7,871 bases of DNA from an uncultured Bacteroidia bacterium (lineage in GTDB: Bacteria > Bacteroidota > Bacteroidia > Bacteroidales > UBA932): assembly GCA_902767355.1 (NCBI GenBank), contig CACXHG010000016.1:1-7871 (forward strand), given 5' to 3'. Positions 1-6,160 of the stretch are shown in pieces (within the stretch, counting starts at the first letter, position 1; each line of letters starts with the position of its first letter). The position numbers and the translations under genes are program-made. Under the pieces are notes generated by a model. It did no database searches. It had not been told where the DNA came from and saw nothing but the letters and a program-made list of their open reading frames with translations.

Positions 1-906
1 ATGATTCAGGGCCGCTCCAACTTCGTGTACCGCATCAACGGCACCAATACCTTCGTCTCCTACGGCCTCAAAGACCAGTATGAGACCACCGAGATACACG
101 TGGACATCAACATCGTGCGAGGCGACCGTCTGGACTGCGAGGCGTTCAGGAAGTGGCGCCCGGACTACGCCGATGCAGAGTTCATCCTGGAAGACGGCGA
201 ATATATCTGCGGCTGGGCGGTAGAGAAGATGAGCAAATCCATGTTCAACGTGGTCAATCCGGACCTCATCTGCGAAAGATATGGTGCCGACACCCTCCGT
301 CTCTATGAGATGTTCCTCGGCCCCATCGAGCAGAGCAAGCCTTGGGACACCCAGGGCATAGACGGCGTGCACCGCTTCCTGCGCCGCTTCTGGAGACTGT
401 ACTGCGGCGAAAACGGCTGCATCGTGACCGACGCCAAGGCCACCGCTGCCGAACTCAAGACCCTGCACCGCCTGATCGGCAAAGTGCAGACCGACATAGA
501 GGATTTCTCCTACAACACTTCTGTGAGCGCCTTCATGATTGCCGTGGGCGAGCTTTCCGAGCTCAAGTGCAACAAACGCGAGATACTCGAGCCTCTGGCC
601 GTACTCATCTCGCCCTTCGCTCCGCACATCGCAGAGGAGCTCTGGAGCATTCTGGGCCACAGCGAGAGCATCAGTTTCGCTTCCTTCCCCGAATACCACG
701 AAGAGTTTACCGTAGAATCGTCTTTCGAGTATCCCGTTTCGTTCAACGGCAAGCTCCGCTTCAAGCTGACCCTGCCCAAAGGCATGCCGGCCCCTGAGGT
801 AGAAGCCGCCGTCCGCGGCGATGAACGGACCGCCAAGTATCTGGTCAGCGGCCAGATACGCAAAGTGATAGTGGTTGTAGATAAAATCATCAACGTAGTC
901 TGCTAA
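1..906 (+). CDS. leuS: Leucyl-tRNA synthetase, C-terminal part (5' end outside window)
   Basis: Cytoplasmic class I aminoacyl-tRNA synthetase that charges tRNA-Leu with leucine using ATP. Only the last 301 residues are in the window; the methionine at residue 1 is an internal residue, not the start, because the catalytic HIGH region and editing domain are missing. The class I KMSKS loop is seen at residues 76-80 (bases 226-240) within EKMSKSMFNVVNPD, followed by GADTLRLYEMFLGP. Next come the helical anticodon-binding domain (about residues 125-225, with the typical PFAPHIAEELW at about 205-215) and the small C-terminal domain ending in VVVDKIINVVC. About 225 residues follow KMSKS, close to the roughly 240 in E. 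coli LeuRS, so the 3' end is complete. The insert before KMSKS (HVDINIVRGD...) matches Bacteroidetes LeuRS as I remember it. The YitT gene starts 3 bases after the stop, so the two are probably cotranscribed. Confidence 0.97.
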   Translation: MIQGRSNFVYRINGTNTFVSYGLKDQYETTEIHVDINIVRGDRLDCEAFRKWRPDYADAEFILEDGEYICGWAVEKMSKSMFNVVNPDLICERYGADTLRLYEMFLGPIEQSKPWDTQGIDGVHRFLRRFWRLYCGENGCIVTDAKATAAELKTLHRLIGKVQTDIEDFSYNTSVSAFMIAVGELSELKCNKREILEPLAVLISPFAPHIAEELWSILGHSESISFASFPEYHEEFTVESSFEYPVSFNGKLRFKLTLPKGMPAPEVEAAVRGDERTAKYLVSGQIRKVIVVVDKIINVVC

Positions 907-909
907 GTC

Positions 910-1821
910 ATGGCCGGAAAATCCTCTTGGTCTAAGATCCTGATCACCGTCAAGGAGTACTTCCTGATTACCATGGGACTGCTCCTTTACACCCTCGCCT
1001 GGTCATTATTCCTGCTGCCCAACAACCTGGTCGGCGGCGGCGTAACGGGTCTGGCGTCCATCATCCAGTATGCCACCGGCTTCAACGTCGCCTACTCTTA
1101 CTTCATAATCAACGCCATACTGGTGCTGATAGCAATGAAGATCCTCGGCGCCGAATTCGGCGCCAAGACCATCTACGCCATGGTCATAACCTCCGTTTTC
1201 CTGAGGTTCCTGCCGGGGATGATGCCTGCTGACTTCATCGCCGAGTTCACCCACGAGAACGGCAAGCTGATCAGCGTCATCTTTGCGGGAGCCATGGTCG
1301 GCCTTGGCATCGCCCTTACCTTCACCCAGGGAGGCAGCACCGGCGGCACCGACATCATAGGCCTGATTCTCAACAAGTACTACCGCATCTCGCCCGGCAC
1401 CGTGATACTGATACTGGATCTGATCATCATCGCCTCTTCCATGCTGATACCCAACGGGGCCTCTTTCAGCGACAAGCTGCTCGTGCTCATCTACGGCTAC
1501 GTGCTCACCGGCGTGGTGAACTATTCCCTGGACATGGTGCTCAACGGCAAGCGCCAGTCGGTGCAGATGTTCGTATTCACCCAGAAGTACGAAATCCTCA
1601 CCGACCGCATCTGCAACGACGTCCACCGGGGCGTAACCCTGCTCGACAGCCAGGGCGGCTACTCAAAACAGCCCGGAAAGCTGGTTGTAGTAATCGTAAA
1701 ACGTACAGAAATCAGCAAAATTCTCAAAGTTATCAAAGAGGTCGATTCCGATGCGTTTGTCTCCATAGGAAACGTTTCAGAAGTCTATGGCAAAGGTTTT
1801 GAGCCAATGAAGAAATCATAA
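910..1821 (+). CDS. YitT family membrane protein (DUF161 + DUF2179)
   Basis: Inner-membrane protein of the YitT family, function unproven; family members are widespread and often annotated as possible transporters. The 303-residue length is typical. Residues about 10-210 hold five to six hydrophobic segments (about 15-36, 62-80, 85-103, 120-140, 163-181, 190-210). The family-typical glycine-rich GGSTGGTD is at 141-148, and LVGGGVTGLA at 40-49 is also typical. Residues about 218-298 form the soluble C-terminal DUF2179 domain, with RGVTLLDSQGGYS at 240-252 and a ferredoxin-like end, proposed in the family to act as a ligand or regulatory domain. The ATG lies 3 bases after the leuS stop, and a strong terminator follows the stop by 30 bases, so this is the last gene of the leuS transcript. 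No Shine-Dalgarno is visible, as usual in this phylum. Family assignment is firm; substrate is unknown. Confidence 0.93.
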   Translation: MAGKSSWSKILITVKEYFLITMGLLLYTLAWSLFLLPNNLVGGGVTGLASIIQYATGFNVAYSYFIINAILVLIAMKILGAEFGAKTIYAMVITSVFLRFLPGMMPADFIAEFTHENGKLISVIFAGAMVGLGIALTFTQGGSTGGTDIIGLILNKYYRISPGTVILILDLIIIASSMLIPNGASFSDKLLVLIYGYVLTGVVNYSLDMVLNGKRQSVQMFVFTQKYEILTDRICNDVHRGVTLLDSQGGYSKQPGKLVVVIVKRTEISKILKVIKEVDSDAFVSIGNVSEVYGKGFEPMKKS

Positions 1822-1850
1822 ACATAAATCACGTTTTTAAAAACATAAAT
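1820..1850. repeat. 10-bp direct repeat AAACATAAAT, 21-bp period
   Basis: AAACATAAAT occurs at 1820-1829 (overlapping the end of the YitT stop codon) and again at 1841-1850, exactly two helical turns apart. Between them lies the palindrome GTTTTTAAAAAC (1833-1844). This could be a protein-binding site, but A+T-rich DNA gives such repeats by chance, so the functional reading is weak. Confidence 0.4.
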
Positions 1851-1890
1851 AATGCCCTTTCCGGCTCGGAAAGGGCATTGTCGTTTATTT
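1851..1890 (+). terminator. Rho-independent terminator after the YitT gene
   Basis: A perfect 12-bp stem AATGCCCTTTCC (1851-1862) pairs with GGAAAGGGCATT (1868-1879) around a 5-base loop. A T-rich tail (GTCGTTTATTT) follows. It sits 30 bases after the YitT stop and before the regulator genes, so it should end the leuS-YitT transcript. Confidence 0.9.
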
Positions 1891-1907
1891 AAGAGTCCAT
1901 ATTTTCG
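1878..1907 (+). promoter_or_regulatory. Weak candidate promoter for the AraC-type pair
   Basis: TTG at 1878-1880 lies 19 bases before TATTTTCG (1900-1907), which differs by one base from the Bacteroidetes -7 consensus TAnnTTTG. It would give a 5' leader of about 50 bases. The -33 element overlaps the terminator stem. No better match was found in 1880-1963, but a promoter is expected here because the terminator isolates the downstream genes. Confidence 0.35.
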
Positions 1908-1963
1908 CGGTTGGCTGTTACGCACTTAATTCAATAATTCTAATCTTAAAAACGTTAGAAAAC

Positions 1964-2509
1964 ATGGACAACTATTCAGTTATCTTGCTTATTTTGGTGG
2001 CGGTTTTACTCTCCTCCACCGCATGCCTGCTGGGCGTTCTGATCACAAGGCGCCAATCTTCTTCTGTTTCAAGTTTCAACTATCCGGTCCCGGAAGAGAA
2101 AACACCGCCGGACGGAGAACAAATGCTGGAAGAAGCCCCGGCCACGGTTTACGAAATAGCCGACCGGCGCAGGAGCGAGTTACTGGAAAAATTCAAGATT
2201 TATATGATAGAAAACAAACCTTACCTCAACAACAGGGTTTCCCTCGAGACGGTCGCCGTCCGGCTGGGAACCAATAAGACAACGCTCTCGAAATTGATAA
2301 ACGACAAATTCGGGATGAACTTCAGACAGCTGCTGAACTCCTACCGGGTAAAAGAAGCCATGGAGCTGTTTTCAAAAAACAATAAAATGACCACCGAAGA
2401 ACTCAAAAAAGCTTCCGGGTTCAAGTCCATCAGCACATTCACCTCTTCTTTCTCCCGCTTTACGGGCTGTACCCCGGGGGAATACTGCAAGAAGGTCACA
2501 GGCCGCTGA
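1964..2509 (+). CDS. Membrane-anchored AraC-type helix-turn-helix protein
   Basis: Predicted DNA-binding transcription regulator of 181 residues. Residues 5-28 form one hydrophobic segment followed by RR at 29-30. By the positive-inside rule the rest faces the cytoplasm, with the N-terminus (MDNYS) outside. Residues 31-70 are a polar Ser/Pro/Glu-rich linker. Residues about 72-178 form an AraC-type DNA-binding domain. HTH 1 is at about 93-113 (LETVAVRLGTNKTTLSKLIND). The second HTH and family signature are at about 142-174, with SGFKSISTF then FTGCTPGEY. There is no sensor, sugar-binding or receiver domain, so any signal would have to be sensed by the membrane segment, the linker or a partner. 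Base composition is less G+C-rich (about 48% in four 60-base lines counted) than leuS. The next gene begins 3 bases after its TGA in the same frame. The domain call is firm; target and signal are unknown. Confidence 0.85.
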   Translation: MDNYSVILLILVAVLLSSTACLLGVLITRRQSSSVSSFNYPVPEEKTPPDGEQMLEEAPATVYEIADRRRSELLEKFKIYMIENKPYLNNRVSLETVAVRLGTNKTTLSKLINDKFGMNFRQLLNSYRVKEAMELFSKNNKMTTEELKKASGFKSISTFTSSFSRFTGCTPGEYCKKVTGR

Positions 2510-2512
2510 CTG

Positions 2513-2899
2513 ATGATTTTACTGCCCCTGCACCGGAAGTCCCTCGCCGGCAAACTCAAGGTTGCCGACATTCTGGACAAGGCGACTTCCACCATCATCT
2601 CAGGCAAGCTCTATCTTAATCCGGAGCTCAAATGCAGGGACATCGCAAAAGCCATAGGGACCAACCGCACCTACATCTGGCAGGCTGTCAGGCTTCAGGG
2701 CGGAGGTCTGCAGGGCTATCTGGCTCGTTTCAGGCTTAATTATTTTATAAGGAACGCTCCCGGCTTCATCGGCCTCAGGTCCGTAGAAATCGCCGAGCAC
2801 TGCGGCTTCAACGACCGTAAGTCACTCAACAAGTACCTCAAAAGGGCACTCGGATTCTCACTGGCAGAATATATGCGCCTGATCAAACAGGGGCTTTAG
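2513..2899 (+). CDS. Small AraC-type helix-turn-helix protein
   Basis: Soluble 128-residue protein that is almost entirely an AraC-type DNA-binding domain. The first HTH is at about 41-61 (CRDIAKAIGTNRTYIWQAVR). The second HTH plus signature is at about 89-120 (VEIAEHCGFNDRKSLNKYLK, then GFSLAEY). No ligand-binding domain and no membrane segment are seen. The short N-terminus (residues 1-30) is basic then helical. The ATG at 2513 follows the upstream gene's TGA by only CTG and has no ribosome-binding site of its own. It is therefore probably translated by coupling, and it lies in the same frame as the upstream gene. It converges with trkA, whose stop is 6 bases away. The two neighbouring domains share their layout but are clearly diverged, so this looks like an old duplication or a recruited pair. 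A heteromeric regulator is possible but is inference. Confidence 0.8.
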   Translation: MILLPLHRKSLAGKLKVADILDKATSTIISGKLYLNPELKCRDIAKAIGTNRTYIWQAVRLQGGGLQGYLARFRLNYFIRNAPGFIGLRSVEIAEHCGFNDRKSLNKYLKRALGFSLAEYMRLIKQGL

Positions 2900-2905
2900 G
2901 ACCAG

Positions 2906-4255
2906 CTACATAAACAGCTTGTCTATCTGCTTGAGAGAAGACGGCAGAGTGAATACCACCACGTGGTCGTAGGCGGCTATCTGCGTGTCTCCATAGGCGA
3001 TGAACGATTCGCTGCCGCGGATTACGCCGCCTATGATTGCGTCGGGTGGGATGTTGAGCTCTTTGATTTTGCCCTGGGTCACGGGACTGCCTGGGTGGAC
3101 TATATATTCCAGCGCAATGGCGTCGCTCTCGCTCAGATACTTTATGGAGCGTATCTTGTCGGTGAGGGTAAAGCGGAAGATGCGGCTCGCAGAGAGTATC
3201 TTCTTATTGATGACGGCGTCCACGCCCATGCCCTCCGCCAGCTTTATATACTCTATGTTCTCTACCTCTGCAATGGTCTTGGGCACACCCATCTTCTTGA
3301 CTGCCGCACTGGTCATGATGTTGGTTTCGGAGTCGTCCGTCACGGCCACGAACACGTCGCAGTGCTGCACATCCTCTTCGTAGAGCCAGTCTGTATTGCG
3401 CCAGTCGCCGTTTATCACCATCGTCTTCTCCAGTATCTGCGAGAGCTCTTCGCAGCGGCGGCGGTCCTGTTCGATAATCGTCACCATGGGGACTGTCTTC
3501 TCGAGCTTGGCGGCCAGCATCTCCCCCATCGGCCCGCCGCCCAGGATATAGACGTTCTTGACGATTTTCTCCCGCTTGCCGGCCTCTTTCAGGGCATCGG
3601 CCACCGTGTCGCGCATCGTCATCACGTATATCAGGTCGCCCAGGCGCATCTTGCTGTCACGCACCGGGATCAGGGTGCCCTCGCTGCGGGAGATGGCCAC
3701 AATGCGGAAAGGCAGGTGCTCTATGGGATATACGAAATCCGATATTTCCCTGCCGATGAGCGGGGAATCCTCTTCTATCTTGAATTCCACCAGCTGCAGC
3801 TTGCCGTGGCCGAACTGCACGAATTCTGTCATTCCCGACTCCCGCACCAGGTCGGCAATCTCATAGGCGGCCATACGCTCCGGATAGAACATCAGGTCTA
3901 TGCCCAGCTGGGTGAAGAGGGACTTGTTCTCATAAGAGAGATATTCCGAAGTGTTGATCCGGGCAGTCACTTTCTTGGCTCCCAGTTCTTTGGCCAGCAT
4001 GGCGGAAACTATGTTCACGTTCTGGTCCCTGTCGGGGTATACCCCCACGAAAAGGTCCGTCTTGTCCACCTTGGCGGACTGCAGCACTTTGATGGAGGTA
4101 GGCGTACCGCAGACCGTGATGATGTCGGCCATCTCGCCTGCCTTGGCAAGGCGCTCGGGGCTGTTGTCTATCATCGTGATTTCGTGATTGTCCTCGCCCA
4201 GCAGTTTTGCAAGGTGGCAGCCGACTTCCCCGGCACCGGCGATAATAATTTTCAT
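2906..4255 (-). CDS. trkA: Trk potassium uptake system protein TrkA
   Basis: Cytoplasmic NAD(H)/nucleotide-binding regulator that gates the TrkH/KtrB-type K+ channel at the inner membrane. The 449-residue length is that of full TrkA with two tandem RCK units. RCK_N 1 starts with the Rossmann glycine motif GAGEVG at 7-12 and the acidic D30 at the end of the second strand (TMIDNSPERL). RCK_C 1 spans about 145-220. RCK_N 2 has GGGPMG at 239-244 and E262 (TIIEQDRRRCEEL). RCK_C 2 spans about 370-445 (IPPDAIIGGVIRG). The start ATG lies 4 bases after the folE stop, so it is the second gene of a folE-trkA operon. The usual partner trkH is not next to it: the opposite-strand regulator genes lie directly downstream. 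The channel subunit must be encoded elsewhere. Confidence 0.95.
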   Translation of the reverse strand: MKIIIAGAGEVGCHLAKLLGEDNHEITMIDNSPERLAKAGEMADIITVCGTPTSIKVLQSAKVDKTDLFVGVYPDRDQNVNIVSAMLAKELGAKKVTARINTSEYLSYENKSLFTQLGIDLMFYPERMAAYEIADLVRESGMTEFVQFGHGKLQLVEFKIEEDSPLIGREISDFVYPIEHLPFRIVAISRSEGTLIPVRDSKMRLGDLIYVMTMRDTVADALKEAGKREKIVKNVYILGGGPMGEMLAAKLEKTVPMVTIIEQDRRRCEELSQILEKTMVINGDWRNTDWLYEEDVQHCDVFVAVTDDSETNIMTSAAVKKMGVPKTIAEVENIEYIKLAEGMGVDAVINKKILSASRIFRFTLTDKIRSIKYLSESDAIALEYIVHPGSPVTQGKIKELNIPPDAIIGGVIRGSESFIAYGDTQIAAYDHVVVFTLPSSLKQIDKLFM

Positions 4256-4259
4256 AGCT

Positions 4260-4856
4260 TTATCCGTTAAGAGAGATCAGGCGTAAAAATTCGCTCCGGG
4301 TGCGCATATCCTTCAGGAACACTCCGGTAAAGGCGCTCGTGGTGGTTATCGAGTGCTGTTTCTGCACGCCGCGCATCTGCATGCACATGTGCGCCGCCTC
4401 TATCACCACCGCCACCCCCATGGGATTGAGCGTGTCCTGGATACAGTCGCGGATCTGCACCGTGAGCCGCTCCTGGACCTGCAGGCGGCGGGCAAAAGTC
4501 TCCACTACCCGGGGAATCTTGCTCAGCCCGGTTATATAGCCGTTGGGAATATAGGCCACGTGGGCCTTCCCGTAGAACGGCAGCATATGGTGCTCACACA
4601 TAGAGTACAACTCGATATCCTTGACCAGGACCATCTGGCGGTACTCTTCCTTGAACATGGCCGAACGCAGTATCTGGGACGGATCCTCTCCATAGCCTTT
4701 GGTAAAGAACTGCATGGCCTTTGCCACACGCTCCGGAGTCTTGAGCAGACCTTCGCGGCCGGGATCCTCGCCCAGCAGGCGCAGTATCTCGAGATAGTGC
4801 CCTGCGAGCTCTTTCGTAGTGCGTTCGTCGTATTGTTCTATAGCCTTATATGCCAT
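4260..4856 (-). CDS. folE: GTP cyclohydrolase I (FolE)
   Basis: Cytoplasmic Zn enzyme converting GTP to 7,8-dihydroneopterin triphosphate, first step of folate synthesis and also the entry to queuosine. With the start chosen here it has 198 residues. The zinc ligands are seen as C87 and H90 in SMCEHHMLPF and C158 in AHMCMQMRG. H89 and H156 match the catalytic histidines equivalent to E. coli His112 and His179. Other family blocks are present: LLKTPERVAKA, YIPNGYITGLSKIPRVVETFARRLQVQERLT and QHSITTTSAF. The longer ORF would start at TTG (4880), but that codon lies inside the -7 box of the minus-strand promoter. The ATG at 4856 also begins the conserved-looking protein, so 4856 is preferred. 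It is transcribed divergently from the ABC ATPase gene and is the first gene of the operon with trkA. Confidence 0.96.
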   Translation of the reverse strand: MAYKAIEQYDERTTKELAGHYLEILRLLGEDPGREGLLKTPERVAKAMQFFTKGYGEDPSQILRSAMFKEEYRQMVLVKDIELYSMCEHHMLPFYGKAHVAYIPNGYITGLSKIPRVVETFARRLQVQERLTVQIRDCIQDTLNPMGVAVVIEAAHMCMQMRGVQKQHSITTTSAFTGVFLKDMRTRSEFLRLISLNG

Positions 4857-4877
4857 ATTGTGCTTGGTTATAATTGA

Positions 4878-4885
4878 CAAAGTTA
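4878..4885 (-). promoter_or_regulatory. -7 element of the folE-trkA promoter
   Basis: The minus strand reads TAACTTTG at 4885-4878, an exact match to the Bacteroidetes -7 consensus TAnnTTTG. Transcription would start near 4871, leaving a leader of about 15 bases before the folE ATG at 4856. No TTG is found at the usual 19-21-base distance on this strand, so the -33 element looks poor. Confidence 0.6.
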
Positions 4886-4904
4886 AACATAATATTTAAC
4901 TTTG
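4878..4904. repeat. Perfect inverted repeat formed by the two divergent -7 boxes
   Basis: CAAAGTTAAA (4878-4887) and TTTAACTTTG (4895-4904) are exact reverse complements around a 7-base spacer (CATAATA). Each arm contains one outward-facing -7 box (TAACTTTG), so the two promoters are symmetric and overlap. A dimeric repressor or a single polymerase would cover both. Confidence 0.8.
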
Positions 4905-4944
4905 GGTCGGAAAAGGTGTGCGATTAGGCCAAAGTACCAATCAA

Positions 4945-5628
4945 ATGGAAGAACTTATCAGAGTCGAAAACGTACACAAAACCTACCGCATCGGGCAGGT
5001 GGAGGTCAGGGCGCTGGATGGCGTCAGCCTGAGCATAAGCAAAAACGAATACGTTGCCATAATGGGCCCGTCGGGCAGCGGCAAATCTACCCTGATGAAT
5101 ATTCTGGGATGCCTGGACACTCCCGAAAGCGGGCATTATTTCTTCTGCGGGCGGGATGTCTGCAGCCTGTCTGACAACGAACTGTCGCACGTGCGCGGCC
5201 GGCAGATCGGCTTCGTGTTCCAGTCGTTTGCGCTGATGCCACGCCGCAGCGCGCTGGAAAACGTAGCCATCCCGCTGGTTTACGCCGGGGTCCCCAGGGC
5301 CGAGCGGCTCGCGCGCGCCCGCGAGGCGTTGCGGCAGGTCGGGCTCTCAGAGCGCATGGAGCACGACCCCGGCGAACTCTCCGGCGGGCAGAAGCAGCGC
5401 GTGGCGCTGGCGCGGGCCCTGGTCACCAGGCCCTCCATCATCCTGGCAGACGAACCTACGGGCAATCTGGACTCCGCCACCAGCGAAGAGATAATGGCCC
5501 TTTTCGATGCGGTGCACGCCGCCGGAAACACAGTGATTCTGGTGACTCACTCCGAGCAGATAGCCGCTTATGCGCGGCGTGTTATTTGCATACGTGACGG
5601 CAAGGTAGAATCTGACAATCAAGTATGA
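4945..5628 (+). CDS. ABC transporter ATP-binding protein, MacB/LolD type
   Basis: Cytoplasmic ATPase of an ABC exporter or lipoprotein-release type system, 227 residues from the ATG at 4945. All key motifs are visible: Walker A GPSGSGKS (41-48), Q-loop Q93 (FVFQSFALMPR), signature LSGGQ (145-149), Walker B IILADE with catalytic E170, D-loop GNLDS, and switch His202 (VTHSEQ). The pattern of PSGSGKSTLMNILGCLD and DEPTGNLDS is characteristic of the MacB/LolD/FtsE group, which works with FtsX/MacB-like permeases. No such permease is encoded in the window, so the partner must be elsewhere. The operon promoter is 40 bases upstream. The stop overlaps the start of the adenosyltransferase gene (ATGA), so the two are translationally coupled. 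Substrate unknown. Confidence 0.92.
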   Translation: MEELIRVENVHKTYRIGQVEVRALDGVSLSISKNEYVAIMGPSGSGKSTLMNILGCLDTPESGHYFFCGRDVCSLSDNELSHVRGRQIGFVFQSFALMPRRSALENVAIPLVYAGVPRAERLARAREALRQVGLSERMEHDPGELSGGQKQRVALARALVTRPSIILADEPTGNLDSATSEEIMALFDAVHAAGNTVILVTHSEQIAAYARRVICIRDGKVESDNQV

Positions 5629-6140
5629 AAATCTACACCAAAAAAGGCGACGACGGCACCACCAGCCTTATCGGGGGAGAGCGCGTAAATAAGTGTGACA
5701 AGCGCGTAGAAGCCTACGGCACAGCCGACGAACTGATTTCCTGGCTGGGGCTGGTCCGCGCGCATCTGGATGGGGCCCAGGCCCCGCTGGCCGAAGATGT
5801 TTTTGAGATCCAGAAGCATCTGATGGACGTCTCCGCCCACCTCGCCTGCTCCACCCCGGTGGACTTCCTGCGGCCACTGGACGTGGACGCTTGGCTGGCA
5901 TTTCTTGAAGACCGCATTGACAAAATGTCAGAACTGCTGCCCAAGAAGTTTTCCTTCGTCATCCCCGGGCCGCCGGCCGTGTCAGCCGAATGTCACATAG
6001 CCCGTACAGTCTGCCGCAGATGCGAGCGCGACATTGTTGCCATAGCGCACAAAACCGAGGCCGACACCCTCTGCCTCAAGTACGTTAACAGGCTGTCAGA
6101 CTATCTGTTCGCCTTAGCGCAGATATTGTGCACCAAATAA
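5625..6140 (+). CDS. pduO: PduO-type corrinoid adenosyltransferase
   Basis: ATP:cob(I)alamin adenosyltransferase that transfers the adenosyl group of ATP to reduced corrinoid to make adenosylcobalamin, usually a cytoplasmic trimer. It has 171 residues, slightly short for the family (about 180-190). The N-terminal ATP-binding block MKIYTKKGDDGTTSLIGG (1-18) is typical. The active-site Asp lies in YGTADEL (D35, the same number as in Lactobacillus PduO), the basic helix ARTVCRRCER is at 126-135 and YVNRLSDYLF at 153-162. The usual FILPGG stretch reads FVIPGPPAVSAE (111-122), a departure in the second glycine. The start overlaps the ABC ATPase stop by 4 bases. No other B12 synthesis or B12-dependent enzyme gene is nearby. 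The symbol reflects family type, not a propanediol operon. Confidence 0.93.
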   Translation: MKIYTKKGDDGTTSLIGGERVNKCDKRVEAYGTADELISWLGLVRAHLDGAQAPLAEDVFEIQKHLMDVSAHLACSTPVDFLRPLDVDAWLAFLEDRIDKMSELLPKKFSFVIPGPPAVSAECHIARTVCRRCERDIVAIAHKTEADTLCLKYVNRLSDYLFALAQILCTK

Positions 6141-6160
6141 TCATAAAATAATTATTTGGT
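6132..6160. repeat. Inverted repeat over the adenosyltransferase stop codon
   Basis: ACCAAATAAT (6132-6141) and ATTATTTGGT (6151-6160) are exact reverse complements around a 9-base loop. The left arm contains the TAA stop (6138-6140); the right arm contains the TTTG -33 element of the next promoter. The A+T-rich stem has no following T-run, so it is a poor classical terminator. It could help end the transcript or act as an operator. Confidence 0.6.

Larger units (their letters stand above)
1831..1955. repeat. Separated inverted repeat ACGTTTTTAA / TTAAAAACGT
   Basis: ACGTTTTTAA at 1831-1840 is the exact reverse complement of TTAAAAACGT at 1946-1955. The second arm lies 8 bases before the ATG of the membrane-anchored regulator, the first just before the terminator. 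The arms could be paired operator half-sites for autoregulation, or chance in A+T-rich DNA. Confidence 0.35.
4874..4904 (+). promoter_or_regulatory. Promoter of the ABC ATPase-adenosyltransferase operon
   Basis: TTG (4874-4876) and TAACTTTG (4897-4904) are separated by 20 bases, a full match to the Bacteroidetes sigma-70-type promoter. Transcription would begin near 4910, giving a leader of about 35 bases to the ATG at 4945. This also rules out the GTG at 4918 as a likely start. Confidence 0.75.

Noticed and set aside
1..3. ATG at base 1 as a gene start for leuS
   Set aside because: It is an internal methionine; the catalytic N-terminal two-thirds of LeuRS lies outside the window.
1006..1626. 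Minus-strand open frame opposite the YitT gene
   Set aside because: Shadow frame rich in Asp, Glu, His and Val with no family resemblance; the plus strand carries the YitT motifs.
2016..2026. Lipobox-like STAC at residues 18-21 of the membrane-anchored regulator
   Set aside because: Lacks the Leu at -3 and a basic N-terminus, and the hydrophobic stretch continues past the Cys into an RR stop-transfer, fitting a TM anchor rather than a lipoprotein signal.
2875..2897. Possible bidirectional terminator between the second regulator and trkA
   Set aside because: The stem GCGCCTG/CAGGGGC has an internal mismatch, lies within coding sequence and has only TTTA after it; too weak to call.
2963..4270. 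Long plus-strand open frame of 435 codons opposite trkA
   Set aside because: It is the antisense shadow of trkA: His/Leu/Val-rich, no recognisable domain, and the minus strand encodes a full two-RCK TrkA.
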